A stretch of 21,969 nucleotides of DNA from a virus: positions 64,001 through 85,969 of the IMG/VR virus record IMGVR_UViG_3300008267_000017; one strand, written 5' to 3'. Within the stretch, counting starts at the first letter, position 1; the number at the start of each line of letters is the position of its first letter. A model generated the notes under the pieces. It worked only from the letters and a program-made list of their open reading frames with translations. It made no database searches and was not told the origin of the DNA. The translations under genes were made by a program, and so were the position numbers. Below are positions 6,594 to 13,824 of this stretch, piece by piece.

Positions 6594-6818
6594 TCAGTGA
6601 ATTGCAGTTGAGCATTCTGAAACAATTTTAAACACCCCTTCGTCTAGCATATCATACACAACATCAATATCTAGAATAAACGGTCTATGCTTTGAGTCTA
6701 TGATAATGTAGCCATTCTCGTAATAGTCTTTAAATGCTGTAAATACTTCTGACGAATCTGTAGCCTTAGTTGAAGTAAATTTAAAGCTGACATCTGTTTC
6801 TACTGTAAATTTTTGCAT
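6594..6818 (-). CDS. Small protein, 74 aa, first gene of the left small-gene cluster
   Basis: Two ATGs stand in tandem (6821 and 6818); 6818 has the better distance from AAGGAGG. The product (MQKFTVETDVSFKFTSTKAT...) is a mixed beta/alpha small domain with IIIDSKHRPFILDIDVVYDM. It lies directly behind the promoter at 6850-6878, so it should be the most strongly expressed gene of this cluster. Unknown function. Confidence 0.7.
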   Translation of the reverse strand: MQKFTVETDVSFKFTSTKATDSSEVFTAFKDYYENGYIIIDSKHRPFILDIDVVYDMLDEGVFKIVSECSTAIH

Positions 6819-6839
6819 CATTGCCTCCTTAATTTGTTT

Positions 6840-6870
6840 GGAAAGCTCTATTATGGATTAAGAGCTTTCC
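6840..6870. repeat. Perfect 10-bp inverted repeat around a -10 box
   Basis: GGAAAGCTCT (6840-6849) and AGAGCTTTCC (6861-6870) are exact reverse complements separated by 11 bases. On the - strand the -10 hexamer CATAAT (6855-6850) sits in the loop, one arm is in the -35/-10 spacer and the other begins directly after the -10 box. There is no U tract on the - strand, so it does not look like a terminator for the genes here. A regulator-binding operator is possible. Confidence 0.8.
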
Positions 6871-6878
6871 TTTGTCAA
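6850..6878 (-). promoter_or_regulatory. Sigma70-type promoter for the left small-gene cluster
   Basis: TTGACA (6878-6873), 17-base spacer, CATAAT (6855-6850): a perfect -35 and a -10 with one mismatch. It lies four bases after the glutaredoxin stop and points at the gene starting at 6818. Overlaps the inverted repeat at 6840-6870. Confidence 0.8.
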
Positions 6879-6881
6879 GAT

Positions 6882-7115
6882 TTATTTCAAAGCATCCTCA
6901 CGCCACAGACGCAACAATCCCTGATATCCGTTTGCAACTAAGCTCCCATTCTTAAAAACTTGTGGCAGAGAGCGTAGTCCCATGTTTGCTAATTGTTGCA
7001 TGGCTTCAAAATCTGTATCAACATCCTTAGTCTCATACTCTACACCAGCATCTTCCAACAAAGTTTTAGCAAGCACACAATTTGGACAACCACTTTTTGT
7101 GAATAACGTAATCAT
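6882..7115 (-). CDS. Glutaredoxin / NrdH-like thiol-disulfide reductase
   Basis: A 77-residue thioredoxin-fold protein. The redox motif is C10-P-N-C13 (KSGCPNCVLAK), and LRSLPQVF carries the cis-Pro (P51) that packs against the active site; a second family feature, NGYQG, follows at 62-66. The length is normal for glutaredoxin/NrdH. It is the last of a three-gene row nrdA-nrdB-grx, 15 bases after nrdB and with a GAAAGGA site, so it most likely re-reduces the C-terminal Cys pair of NrdA during dNTP synthesis. Glutathione- versus thioredoxin reductase-dependence cannot be decided from the sequence. Confidence 0.92.
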   Translation of the reverse strand: MITLFTKSGCPNCVLAKTLLEDAGVEYETKDVDTDFEAMQQLANMGLRSLPQVFKNGSLVANGYQGLLRLWREDALK

Positions 7116-7130
7116 TTATTTCCTTTCGTA

Positions 7131-8138
7131 TTAAAAATCATCCCAACCTTCAACAGCCGTTGACTGTGAGTATTCTGTAACATTTGTCTCAAAGAAATTT
7201 TCCTTCTTGCGGGAATCTAAGTGAGCATATGGATTAGTATTAAATCCCTTATACAGAGTACCAAGTCCTACAAGCTTTGCACGTTGATTCGCAAGATACT
7301 TGACGTATTGCTCCGTAGACTCTTTAGAAACACCCAAGATGTTATCCCCGTAAGTCTCAATACCCCATTCAATTTCTTGTTCTACTGCAGCTCTAATGAC
7401 TTCCTCTAACATCTCCTTATCTTCTTCGGATGTTAGCAAGTCTCGCACTAAGTAACTCATTAGAGACACATGGGTAACTTCATCGTTCTCAATATACTTA
7501 ATCACTTTAGCCAAACCAACTCCCTTGTTGCGAGAAGCCAATTGATAGAAGAAGTTGAAACCACTGTAGAAGTAAATACCTTCAAGCACAAAATCTGCTG
7601 CAATTGCAAGCTTAAAACTATCTTCACTACGATTACGATTGAACTTAATGTACAAGTCAGCAATAGCCTTGTTACGCTTTAGCAGAAGAGGATTACTACG
7701 CCAATAGTCATATATTTCTTCACGATCTAAGTTAGGGAACAGCTCCTGCAAAATGTATTGGTAGCTCTGACTGTGCACCAACTCCTGATATGCTTGCACT
7801 GTCAGGCAGGCAGATACTTCTGGTGCTGTAATATAATCAGACAACACAGGTAGAGTATTCACTTGCATAGAGTCTAGAGCAATCAAGAAACTCAGAGTGT
7901 TCTTTAGCGCAGATAATTCATGATCTGTTAACTCTTTAAGTGTAACCTTATCTTCCACAAGACTCACTTTCTGAGGCAACCAGAAATTATTCTGCATGAT
8001 TCCTAACAAATTAGTAGCCCACTTATACTTAATCGTATTCAGGTTAAGAATTCCTGTAGAGTTTCCTCCAATCAATTTACGATCTTCCAGAGTATCACTA
8101 CCATTCTCATTAAATACTTTCTTACGTTTCATTTCCAT
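7131..8138 (-). CDS. nrdB: Ribonucleoside-diphosphate reductase, beta subunit (class I)
   Basis: 335 residues, an R2-type ferritin-like protein that makes the tyrosyl radical used by NrdA. All metal ligands of the Escherichia coli enzyme have counterparts: D89 (ALDSMQ), E119 and H122 (QELVHSQSY), E186 (VLEGIY), E220 and H223 (NDEVTH). The radical Tyr is Y126, seven residues after E119 exactly as in E. coli (E115, Y122), so this is of the Tyr-radical subclass. The C-terminus (EGWDDF) is the acidic tail that docks on NrdA. AAGGAG lies 5 bases before the ATG, and the gene starts 9 bases after nrdA. Full length, no sign of an intron. Confidence 0.97.
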   Translation of the reverse strand: MEMKRKKVFNENGSDTLEDRKLIGGNSTGILNLNTIKYKWATNLLGIMQNNFWLPQKVSLVEDKVTLKELTDHELSALKNTLSFLIALDSMQVNTLPVLSDYITAPEVSACLTVQAYQELVHSQSYQYILQELFPNLDREEIYDYWRSNPLLLKRNKAIADLYIKFNRNRSEDSFKLAIAADFVLEGIYFYSGFNFFYQLASRNKGVGLAKVIKYIENDEVTHVSLMSYLVRDLLTSEEDKEMLEEVIRAAVEQEIEWGIETYGDNILGVSKESTEQYVKYLANQRAKLVGLGTLYKGFNTNPYAHLDSRKKENFFETNVTEYSQSTAVEGWDDF

Positions 8139-8147
8139 ACTTTCTCC

Positions 8148-10331
8148 TTAAGATTCACAACTCTCGCATGCACTCTCTTTAACAGCTACTGAAGCATTCT
8201 TTTTAATAGAACGAATATAGTAGATTGTCTTGCACTTCTTCTTGTGTGCATAGTGAATAGCATCATACAAGTCTTTAGCTTTAAAGTCAACTTTATTTTG
8301 GTCAAACATCAATTCCATACTAATCCCTGTGTCAATATACTTCTGTAATTCACTTGCTACATCAATAATCTCAAGAGCATCAAACTGAGGTAAGTCTCGT
8401 GCATAACCTTCTGGATGTTCCTTTAAATATTTAGCAGCAATCGACATCACACCATTCTTATTGTCCTCAGAGAAGAACTTCTCGTACACTGGTAGGAACG
8501 TGGCACTTGCTTCTTGGTAGATGCTTGTACTTGTCGTTGGTGCAGGACTTGTCAATTGTGAATTGCGAATACCATACTTATCAATCTCTTGCTGCAATGC
8601 TTCCCAACATTCAGGGTGCTTACTATTACTTGCAAAATACTTTGTTTGTTCTCCCGAAGCCCACGTACTATCTTTGAATGCATTGAACGTGCCAAACTCT
8701 TTAGCCAACTCAACAGACTCTGTAGCTGCACTCAATTCAATAATCTCAGAGAGTTCTCGGATAGCTGTCAAAGAACGATAGTTCAATTTATTCTTAGCTA
8801 AATAATCATTCAAGCCCATAATACCAATACCGATTGTTCTGAACTCATCATTGTGATCTGATGTAATGCTGTCAGGAGCATTCGTCAAACTAATGCCATA
8901 ATCTAAGATACGAGCTGCAATACGTGCCACCTCTGCCAATTCTTTCAGGCTGTCAATATTTGCTAAGTTGATTGACGCCAGATTGCACACATGTCCATAT
9001 ACATCTGGCTTTGTGTTTGAGTATGATTCTACACATAAGTTAGCACATACAATACCATAAGAACCTTTGTGACCCTTGTTAGGATTTCTACGATTCATCT
9101 CATCTGTGAAGCTCAAGAATGGGAGTCCAGAATCAAATTGACTACGCATAATAATCTTCATCAAATCACGAGCGTTAGAAATCTCCTTAGCCACTTTCAA
9201 CTTACCTGCATAGAATGCTGCCTCAATCTTAGCATATGCTTCTTCAAACTTTTCGTTATACAATCCTCGGATATCAATACCAAGCTTCTCACGTACTTCG
9301 TAAGGACAGAATGTTACGAAAGGTTTCTGTTCCTTATCTCGTTGCATAAACAAATCAGGTACTGTCACTTGTGGGAATACATCGTAAGCCTTCAAACGTA
9401 AATCACCATGCTCTGTCTGCATATCAAGAAAGTCTTGAATGTCATTATGCCAGATTGGTAGAGCTACTGTTGCAGCTCCTGCTCGTTTTCCACCTTGATT
9501 CACAGCAACCATTGTATCATTAATGATCTTAACCCACTGTGTAATGACACCTGCTGCACCATCATACCCTGCTACAGAACTTCCTTTAGCACGTAAGTAT
9601 CCTAGAAATACTCCAATGCCTCCACCGTTCTTGCTAATCTTAGCCATTCGTTTTACATTGTCAAAGATAGAATCTAAATCATCTTCAATTGTAATAATAA
9701 AGCAAGAAGCTACGTTACCACCTTTACGAAGGTTATTCATAAACGGGGTCGCAGGTGATAGCTTTCGTAAGCTAAATACATCGTAGAATTGTTTTACCCT
9801 CTCAACACGAGTGTTTTCAGGCTCTAATTGACCAAAGCGCATAGCATTTACCATGTGCATGTGTTGGTTCAATTCATACTTACCTAAATACTTTTTATCA
9901 ACTGTCAATAGAGATGCATAAGAATGGTCTAAGTCACGTTCGATCTTGATGTACTTTCCAAGTTCGTTGATTTGTTCATCTGTGTAGAAGTCCAATATCT
10001 CTTTTGTATATTCTTTCTTCTTAACATTGTATTTGATAATGTCTAAGAAGCTCTTATCTTTCAGCTTAAAGTTTGCCCACATGTTAGCTGCATAAGCACG
10101 TCCACCTACTTTAAGCCATTCTGGATTTGTTGGTGTTGCTAATTGAACAGCTTGACGAATTACGTTCTCTTGGATTGAAGAGGTTTTAATTCCATTCTTG
10201 ATTACAGCATCCATCATGGATTCCAACACCAGATTGTTTGCACCTGTCTCTCCTACAGCATGTGCAATTGATTGCTTAATCTTAGCTGCGTCATAAGCTA
10301 CTTTTGTACCATCTCGTTTCTCTACAATCAT
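8148..10331 (-). CDS. nrdA: Ribonucleoside-diphosphate reductase, alpha subunit (class I)
   Basis: 727 residues. N-terminal ATP-cone (VEKRDGTKVAYDAAKIKQSI, allosteric activity site), then the catalytic barrel. Active-site residues: C210 (VASCF) and C449 (HVCNLAS) form the substrate-site Cys pair; N431, C433 and E435 (ANLCVES) carry the thiyl radical and acid/amide; Y704-Y705 (TIYYIR) are the radical-transfer pair to NrdB; C722 and C725 (ACESCES) are the C-terminal shuttle reduced by glutaredoxin. I place the start at ATG 10331 because AGAAAGGGAAAT precedes it; a longer frame to 10388 would run through the promoter -10 box. It converts NDPs to dNDPs for phage DNA synthesis. No intron or intein is visible, though such insertions are common in phage nrdA genes. 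Confidence 0.97.
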   Translation of the reverse strand: MIVEKRDGTKVAYDAAKIKQSIAHAVGETGANNLVLESMMDAVIKNGIKTSSIQENVIRQAVQLATPTNPEWLKVGGRAYAANMWANFKLKDKSFLDIIKYNVKKKEYTKEILDFYTDEQINELGKYIKIERDLDHSYASLLTVDKKYLGKYELNQHMHMVNAMRFGQLEPENTRVERVKQFYDVFSLRKLSPATPFMNNLRKGGNVASCFIITIEDDLDSIFDNVKRMAKISKNGGGIGVFLGYLRAKGSSVAGYDGAAGVITQWVKIINDTMVAVNQGGKRAGAATVALPIWHNDIQDFLDMQTEHGDLRLKAYDVFPQVTVPDLFMQRDKEQKPFVTFCPYEVREKLGIDIRGLYNEKFEEAYAKIEAAFYAGKLKVAKEISNARDLMKIIMRSQFDSGLPFLSFTDEMNRRNPNKGHKGSYGIVCANLCVESYSNTKPDVYGHVCNLASINLANIDSLKELAEVARIAARILDYGISLTNAPDSITSDHNDEFRTIGIGIMGLNDYLAKNKLNYRSLTAIRELSEIIELSAATESVELAKEFGTFNAFKDSTWASGEQTKYFASNSKHPECWEALQQEIDKYGIRNSQLTSPAPTTSTSIYQEASATFLPVYEKFFSEDNKNGVMSIAAKYLKEHPEGYARDLPQFDALEIIDVASELQKYIDTGISMELMFDQNKVDFKAKDLYDAIHYAHKKKCKTIYYIRSIKKNASVAVKESACESCES

Positions 10332-10355
10332 ATTTCCCTTTCTAATAATTCTCTT

Positions 10356-10397
10356 TTCTGAAGAGTGAACGACTATTATAACACCCACTCTTCAGAA
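10356..10397. repeat. Perfect 12-bp inverted repeat around the nrdA -10 box
   Basis: TTCTGAAGAGTG (10356-10367) and CACTCTTCAGAA (10386-10397) are exact reverse complements with an 18-base loop that holds the -10 box TATAAT (10380-10375). The outer arm starts directly after the -35 box; the inner arm lies at about +1 to +12 of the transcript. No U tract follows on the - strand. It does not match the NrdR-box consensus as I know it. Confidence 0.85.
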
Positions 10398-10403
10398 TTT
10401 CAA
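10375..10403 (-). promoter_or_regulatory. Sigma70-type promoter of nrdA-nrdB-grx
   Basis: TTGAAA (10403-10398), 17-base spacer, TATAAT (10380-10375), with TG one base before the -10 (extended -10). The start point would be near 10368, giving a leader of about 37 bases to the nrdA ATG. Very close to consensus. Confidence 0.85.
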
Positions 10404-10424
10404 TAGCTTATTTCTCACAAACTC

Positions 10425-10568
10425 TCATTCCTCACAAACTACAATAAACCCTTCCTCAGAACAATGTATTGTAGCATGAGGATGTTCTTTCAATGCCTCT
10501 TGTAAGCTTTTCAATACACTTGCAACTAATACGCCTGAGTCGCAGTAGAATACTACGTTATTTTCCAT
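10425..10568 (-). CDS. Small protein, 47 aa, upstream of the nrd promoter
   Basis: ATG (10568-10566) overlaps the end of the upstream gene by 11 bases; GGAGGAGTTA supplies a good ribosome site. The product (MENNVVFYCDSGVLVASVLK...) has a beta-strand, a helix (LKSLQEALKEH) and a second strand (EGFIVVCEE), a small alpha/beta domain. It ends 22 bases before the -35 box of nrdA. No family recognised. Confidence 0.65.
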   Translation of the reverse strand: MENNVVFYCDSGVLVASVLKSLQEALKEHPHATIHCSEEGFIVVCEE

Positions 10569-11088
10569 TAACTCCTCCAACGTATTCGTAGAATGTTTTC
10601 ATACCGCCATTAGCACCCATTGAACTTCCTCTCACATCAATAGCAATCTGGTTTAATAGGTTGATTTGTTGCTCTAAAACCTGCCAATTCTCTTCGTACA
10701 TTGATTCGTATTCCCGATCACTTTCAGCGTCATCCTCCACGGATTTACCATAAGAGAAGCAACCTCCAGACAGCTTCACCATCTCTTGTGTCAGGCTCAC
10801 ATCACGTCGAAGATGGCTTAGTGTCCTCACTTCAGGTGTGCAGAAGGGACTTGAACGGAATGAAGGTGTGTTTGTAAGCTCTCCAATCAATCTGTACCCT
10901 ACTACAACTTTACCGAACATATTCTTATGTTGAGATGCTTCATAGCAGTATCCTCCAGTTACGTCCATGCCTGCTGTACGAGCATGGTTCAACACTTTCT
11001 CATCATTCTTAGGGTGAATCAAAGAGACTTCATTCATCCCTGCGAAGTCCCCTAATTTTAATAAATCTGAAACTGAAATGTTAAACAT
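10558..11088 (-). CDS. Phage protein of unknown function, 176 aa
   Basis: ATG 11088 is chosen over GTG 11094 because AGGAGG is five bases from the ATG and touches the GTG. The protein opens with a helical MFNISVSDLLKLGDFAGMN, has a Gly/Tyr-rich middle (GMDVTGGYCYEASQHKNMFG), a Arg/Ser-rich segment (SFRSSPFCTPEVRTLSHLRR) and an acidic helix (SVEDDAESDREYESMYEENW). No membrane segments. It overlaps the MazG-like gene by eight bases, so the two are probably translated together. Function unknown. Confidence 0.75.
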   Translation of the reverse strand: MFNISVSDLLKLGDFAGMNEVSLIHPKNDEKVLNHARTAGMDVTGGYCYEASQHKNMFGKVVVGYRLIGELTNTPSFRSSPFCTPEVRTLSHLRRDVSLTQEMVKLSGGCFSYGKSVEDDAESDREYESMYEENWQVLEQQINLLNQIAIDVRGSSMGANGGMKTFYEYVGGVNGK

Positions 11089-11689
11089 TAGCACCTCCTG
11101 ATAAGAACCCTTTTACTTCATGCCCTGAGAGATTAACAAGAACAAAGTTTAATGGCTTACGTATCTTCGAAGTCTCTTTATCCTTAAACACATACACACT
11201 ATGTTGTGAATTGTATTCCTTTGTTGTGTTAGGTGGTTGAATATTTTCTATAGCACTCTCTAATTTAAACTTTTTAACTACACGCGCAGATAATGGATTG
11301 TGGTTTATTGCGGTAATATCTCCTGTCGGAAACTTACTCAAGTTATTCTCATTCACTTTCTTCAAAGCCCCCGCCACATCAAACCCTGCAGACTCAAGTT
11401 TCTGCATTAGTCCAGCCACTGTTACAAACATATCACAGGCTGCATCTAACAGCTCTACGTCTGGGTCGTATTCATCTAAGTTCTCATCATCATAGTTTGT
11501 CCATTCACTTCGTGGGGTAAGCCCACGTTCTACAGCCTCAATACCTTCTGTGAGTTCTTCAAAGATGAAGGACAATTGATTATCCACACTCTCTGGTGTT
11601 ACGTTGTCAAGGTTAGAAGCAATCTGATTAAACAGCTTTACATTCTTGTAAGCCTCTTGAATTGTATCTTCCATTTTGTTATACCCCAT
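11081..11689 (-). CDS. MazG-like / PRA-PH-type nucleoside phosphate pyrophosphohydrolase
   Basis: 202 residues. The N-terminal 110 residues show the all-alpha NTP-pyrophosphatase pattern: EELTE (44-48) with a second acidic residue at E51, then after about 30 residues E79-x-x-D82 and D86 in VELLDAACDMFVTVAGL. These E/D residues bind Mg2+ and the triphosphate in MazG and HisE-like enzymes. The segment NENNLSKFP (113-121) is typical of this family. The C-terminal 80 residues (TTKEYNSQHSVYVFKDKE) are an extra domain seen in phage versions. It may remove modified or host nucleotides, or lower (p)ppGpp; substrate not readable. Start ATG 11689 has GAGGAGATATA. Confidence 0.8.
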   Translation of the reverse strand: MGYNKMEDTIQEAYKNVKLFNQIASNLDNVTPESVDNQLSFIFEELTEGIEAVERGLTPRSEWTNYDDENLDEYDPDVELLDAACDMFVTVAGLMQKLESAGFDVAGALKKVNENNLSKFPTGDITAINHNPLSARVVKKFKLESAIENIQPPNTTKEYNSQHSVYVFKDKETSKIRKPLNFVLVNLSGHEVKGFLSGGANV

Positions 11690-11859
11690 TATATCTCCTC
11701 ATTCGTTAACTCATATACATCCAACACTTGCACATTATCTACACACCAGTTTGTATTAGCTTCATCTTCTACAAATCGAATAAGCGTATCAACAGCTCCA
11801 AGTGGTGTGTCTTCATAGTGTACGTCTATCGTGCAGCTTACTCTGAATGTTTTATTCAT
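11689..11859 (-). CDS. Small protein, 56 aa
   Basis: ATG 11859 is preferred because GAGGAGAAATAAC precedes it; a frame from 11877 lacks a site and overlaps the previous gene. The product (MNKTFRVSCTIDVHYEDTPL...) is a beta-rich small domain ending in an acidic helix (DVYELTNEEI). Shares TAATG with the MazG-like gene. Function unknown. Confidence 0.65.
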   Translation of the reverse strand: MNKTFRVSCTIDVHYEDTPLGAVDTLIRFVEDEANTNWCVDNVQVLDVYELTNEEI

Positions 11860-11860
11860 G

Positions 11861-12040
11861 TTATTTCTCCTCTTCATAAAGTACCTTACCTTCTGGATAC
11901 ATCAAGGCATTAATTGCTTCTACAGCTTCACTATCTGTTAAAAATCGCCTACAACCTTTATACCAAATATCATTCCATCCGAACCAAGATTTGTACTGTG
12001 GTCGATAATATCCTTGATCTGCAATTATTCGTGCCTTCAT
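11861..12040 (-). CDS. Small aromatic-rich protein, 59 aa
   Basis: ATG (12040-12038) has GGGAGAAATAAA upstream, and the TAA (11863-11861) is one base before the next start. The 59-residue product MKARIIADQGYYRPQYKSWF... contains many Trp and Tyr (SWFGWNDIWYKGCRRF), followed by a helix (TDSEAVEAINALMYPEG). The pattern suggests a small folded domain with a paired beta sheet. Function unknown. Confidence 0.7.
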   Translation of the reverse strand: MKARIIADQGYYRPQYKSWFGWNDIWYKGCRRFLTDSEAVEAINALMYPEGKVLYEEEK

Positions 12041-12041
12041 T

Positions 12042-12218
12042 TTATTTCTCCCAACGAATGTTTATTCCAAACCTGTCTGAAAAACTAATAGCATCTTGTT
12101 CATTGTAAAACTCACAGATTCTGTTCGCATTGTCGTCGTACAAGCACCCACTAAATTTAATCTCATTATTGTTTGGTAATAGTACAACAGCAGTTCTTGC
12201 ATAAATATTTATGACCAT
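12042..12218 (-). CDS. Small protein, 58 aa
   Basis: ATG (12218-12216) has AAGGAGGTGTT upstream. The product MVINIYARTAVVLLPNNNEI... begins with beta strands and ends IRWEK. Two Cys (C25, C34) are isolated. Its TAA is one base before the next ATG, in the same packed row as its neighbours. Function unknown. Confidence 0.65.
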   Translation of the reverse strand: MVINIYARTAVVLLPNNNEIKFSGCLYDDNANRICEFYNEQDAISFSDRFGINIRWEK

Positions 12219-12227
12219 AACACCTCC

Positions 12228-12533
12228 TTAAAAACTAAAATGAAATTCCTGCATCTGCTGTCGCAATTGTTCCTGTGCAGCAAAGGCATTATACACTAAT
12301 TGCAAATCTAAGTCCACACTCTTCAAATATTCTAACAAGTCTGGCTCTTGTTTATATGCAATAGGAACACCGTAATGATAGTGTGTACATCCTGCAGAAT
12401 ATCCTTTGTCATCGAATAATGCTGTCTTGTCTGAAATCACTCCAACACTTCCTTGAGGAGCTATTGAAACACAACCATTCTCGTAGAATGTTATTAGGAT
12501 GTTTCTGAATAATGGAATTGTAATGTTGTTCAT
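12228..12533 (-). CDS. Small protein of unknown function, 101 aa
   Basis: Starts in ATGA overlap with the metallophosphoesterase stop. The first half is beta-like (NNITIPLFRNILITFYENGC, then SIAPQGSVGVIS) and the second half has THYHYGVP followed by a helix (LVYNAFAAQEQLRQQMQEF). The stop TAA is part of TAAGGAGG, the ribosome site for the next gene. No family recognised. Confidence 0.7.
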   Translation of the reverse strand: MNNITIPLFRNILITFYENGCVSIAPQGSVGVISDKTALFDDKGYSAGCTHYHYGVPIAYKQEPDLLEYLKSVDLDLQLVYNAFAAQEQLRQQMQEFHFSF

Positions 12534-13612
12534 TTAGCTTCTCCATAATTCTCCAACAACCAATCAATAGATACAACCATTGGATTATAACTCCCGTTCC
12601 TAACATTGTGCTTGACAACAATTCCTTTCCAATGATGATTCCCCTGCTGACCTTTGTAGTCTTCTTCATGCATATAAAAAGCCCCTGCTACTAAGCCAAA
12701 TTGCTGCTCTCCGTCAATTTGCAAGTATCGTGTAGCAATGTCGAGTATTTGTCTGTGTCCCATACTGAATGATCGACCAAGTTTTGTCAACATATTAGCA
12801 GCAGTGCCTGTCATTGGCTTTCCTGTCATAACATTCTGGAAGTAATGGCAATAGGCAATTCCACCAACCGTTACTGGAGTTAGGAAAGGATAAACTTCCC
12901 AACCAAACTCTTCATACTTTAAACTGTGTATTCCTAAAAATCCATCAAGCTCTGGACAACTATTTACATGACGTGTGATTCGGTCTTCATGATTGCCCAA
13001 ACACAATACCATACGAGGTTTGTATTTAATCTCTCCAAACTCTTCAAGTTCTGCTTGTTGTAGATTGTATAAAGGTTCTAATAAAATCCACATAGCTTCA
13101 ATAGCTGCATTGATATCTTTAATAACTCGTTTACCCTCAGCAGACTTCTTACCTTTGTCCCAAGAAGATAAACTTTCCATATCTGCAAAGTCCCCGATGT
13201 TGATAATGACATCTGGTTTCTTGTGTACGATGTAGTTACCTAGTGCAGCTAAGTGAGAAAAGTCTACACCTTCTTTGGCTTGTGCATCTGGAATGAATAA
13301 ATGAGTACCTTCTTGTTTTGTTGGGTCTGTGACAATCTTGAATACAGTCTCATAAGTGATTGGGTCGTCACTGTTGATAGCATTTAAGGTGTAGAATTCT
13401 TCTGAATAAGATAGTGATGGGTACATGTCATCGACACGTTTAACAGCATCAACATCATCGTCAACCTTCTCACGCTCTTTGTAATAAGCCCGTAACGCAT
13501 CTGAGACTGAGCTTTTAGGAACTCCTAACTCTCTCGCAATCCCCCTCCACGACAATGCACCTGTTTCGGCTAATTTGATCGCACCTAGCATCCATTCTTT
13601 ATTACTAATCAT
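12530..13612 (-). CDS. HTH domain fused to calcineurin-like metallophosphoesterase
   Basis: 360 residues in two parts. Residues 1-45 form a helix-turn-helix (LSWRGIARELGVPKSSVSDA) of the type that reads DNA. Residues ~104-350 are a metallophosphoesterase: D109 in FIPDAQ, GDFADM (140-145, D141), GNHEDR (206-211, the family hallmark), H256 in YCHYF and GHRQ (285-288). In this protein motif I is D-x-Q instead of D-x-H, which I recall in several phage relatives. The substrate may be DNA ends or nucleotides, given the HTH. Position among replication genes supports a DNA role, but no activity is proven. AAGGAGAATAC precedes the ATG, and ATGA overlaps occur on both sides. Confidence 0.88.
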   Translation of the reverse strand: MISNKEWMLGAIKLAETGALSWRGIARELGVPKSSVSDALRAYYKEREKVDDDVDAVKRVDDMYPSLSYSEEFYTLNAINSDDPITYETVFKIVTDPTKQEGTHLFIPDAQAKEGVDFSHLAALGNYIVHKKPDVIINIGDFADMESLSSWDKGKKSAEGKRVIKDINAAIEAMWILLEPLYNLQQAELEEFGEIKYKPRMVLCLGNHEDRITRHVNSCPELDGFLGIHSLKYEEFGWEVYPFLTPVTVGGIAYCHYFQNVMTGKPMTGTAANMLTKLGRSFSMGHRQILDIATRYLQIDGEQQFGLVAGAFYMHEEDYKGQQGNHHWKGIVVKHNVRNGSYNPMVVSIDWLLENYGEAK

Positions 13613-13824
13613 GTATTCTCCTTATGTTCATTATGAAAGTCGTATGCTGCTTGTAGAGCTTCAATTAAAGTGGGAACATCTTCAATATAAAACTCATCAT
13701 TTGATAGAAACACTATATGTTGATTGTCATCAACATTACTTGTACAAATATCTACAGATTCAACATCCTCTGCAAGACTAAGAAATCTCCAACACAAATC
13801 ATCTTCGTCAGCTTCAATAGTCAT
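13609..13824 (-). CDS. Small acidic protein, 71 aa (paralogue of the 14009-14239 product)
   Basis: GAGGAGAATGT precedes the ATG. The product MTIEADEDDLCWRFLSLAED... ends VPTLIEALQAAYDFHNEHKE. The C-terminal block [ED]-[VI]-P-x-L-I-x-ALQAAYDF is shared with the gene at 14009-14239; the N-terminal parts are different in sequence but similarly acidic and beta-rich, with FYIED/IYCKD before the shared block. Function unknown. Confidence 0.75.
   Translation of the reverse strand: MTIEADEDDLCWRFLSLAEDVESVDICTSNVDDNQHIVFLSNDEFYIEDVPTLIEALQAAYDFHNEHKENT

Noticed and set aside
10332-10388. N-terminal extension of nrdA from 10388
   Set aside because: It would translate through the -10 box and the first inverted-repeat arm and lacks a ribosome site; ATG 10331 has a good one and starts the ATP-cone as in other NrdA proteins.
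10356-10397. The nrdA inverted repeat as a Rho-independent terminator
   Set aside because: No U tract follows on either strand, and the repeat surrounds a near-consensus promoter.
10414-10440. Direct repeat CTCACAAACT (10414-10423 and 10431-10440) near the nrdA promoter
   Set aside because: Only two 10-base copies, one in the end of the 47-residue gene; upstream of the -35 it could be a regulator site, but two copies are too little to support that.
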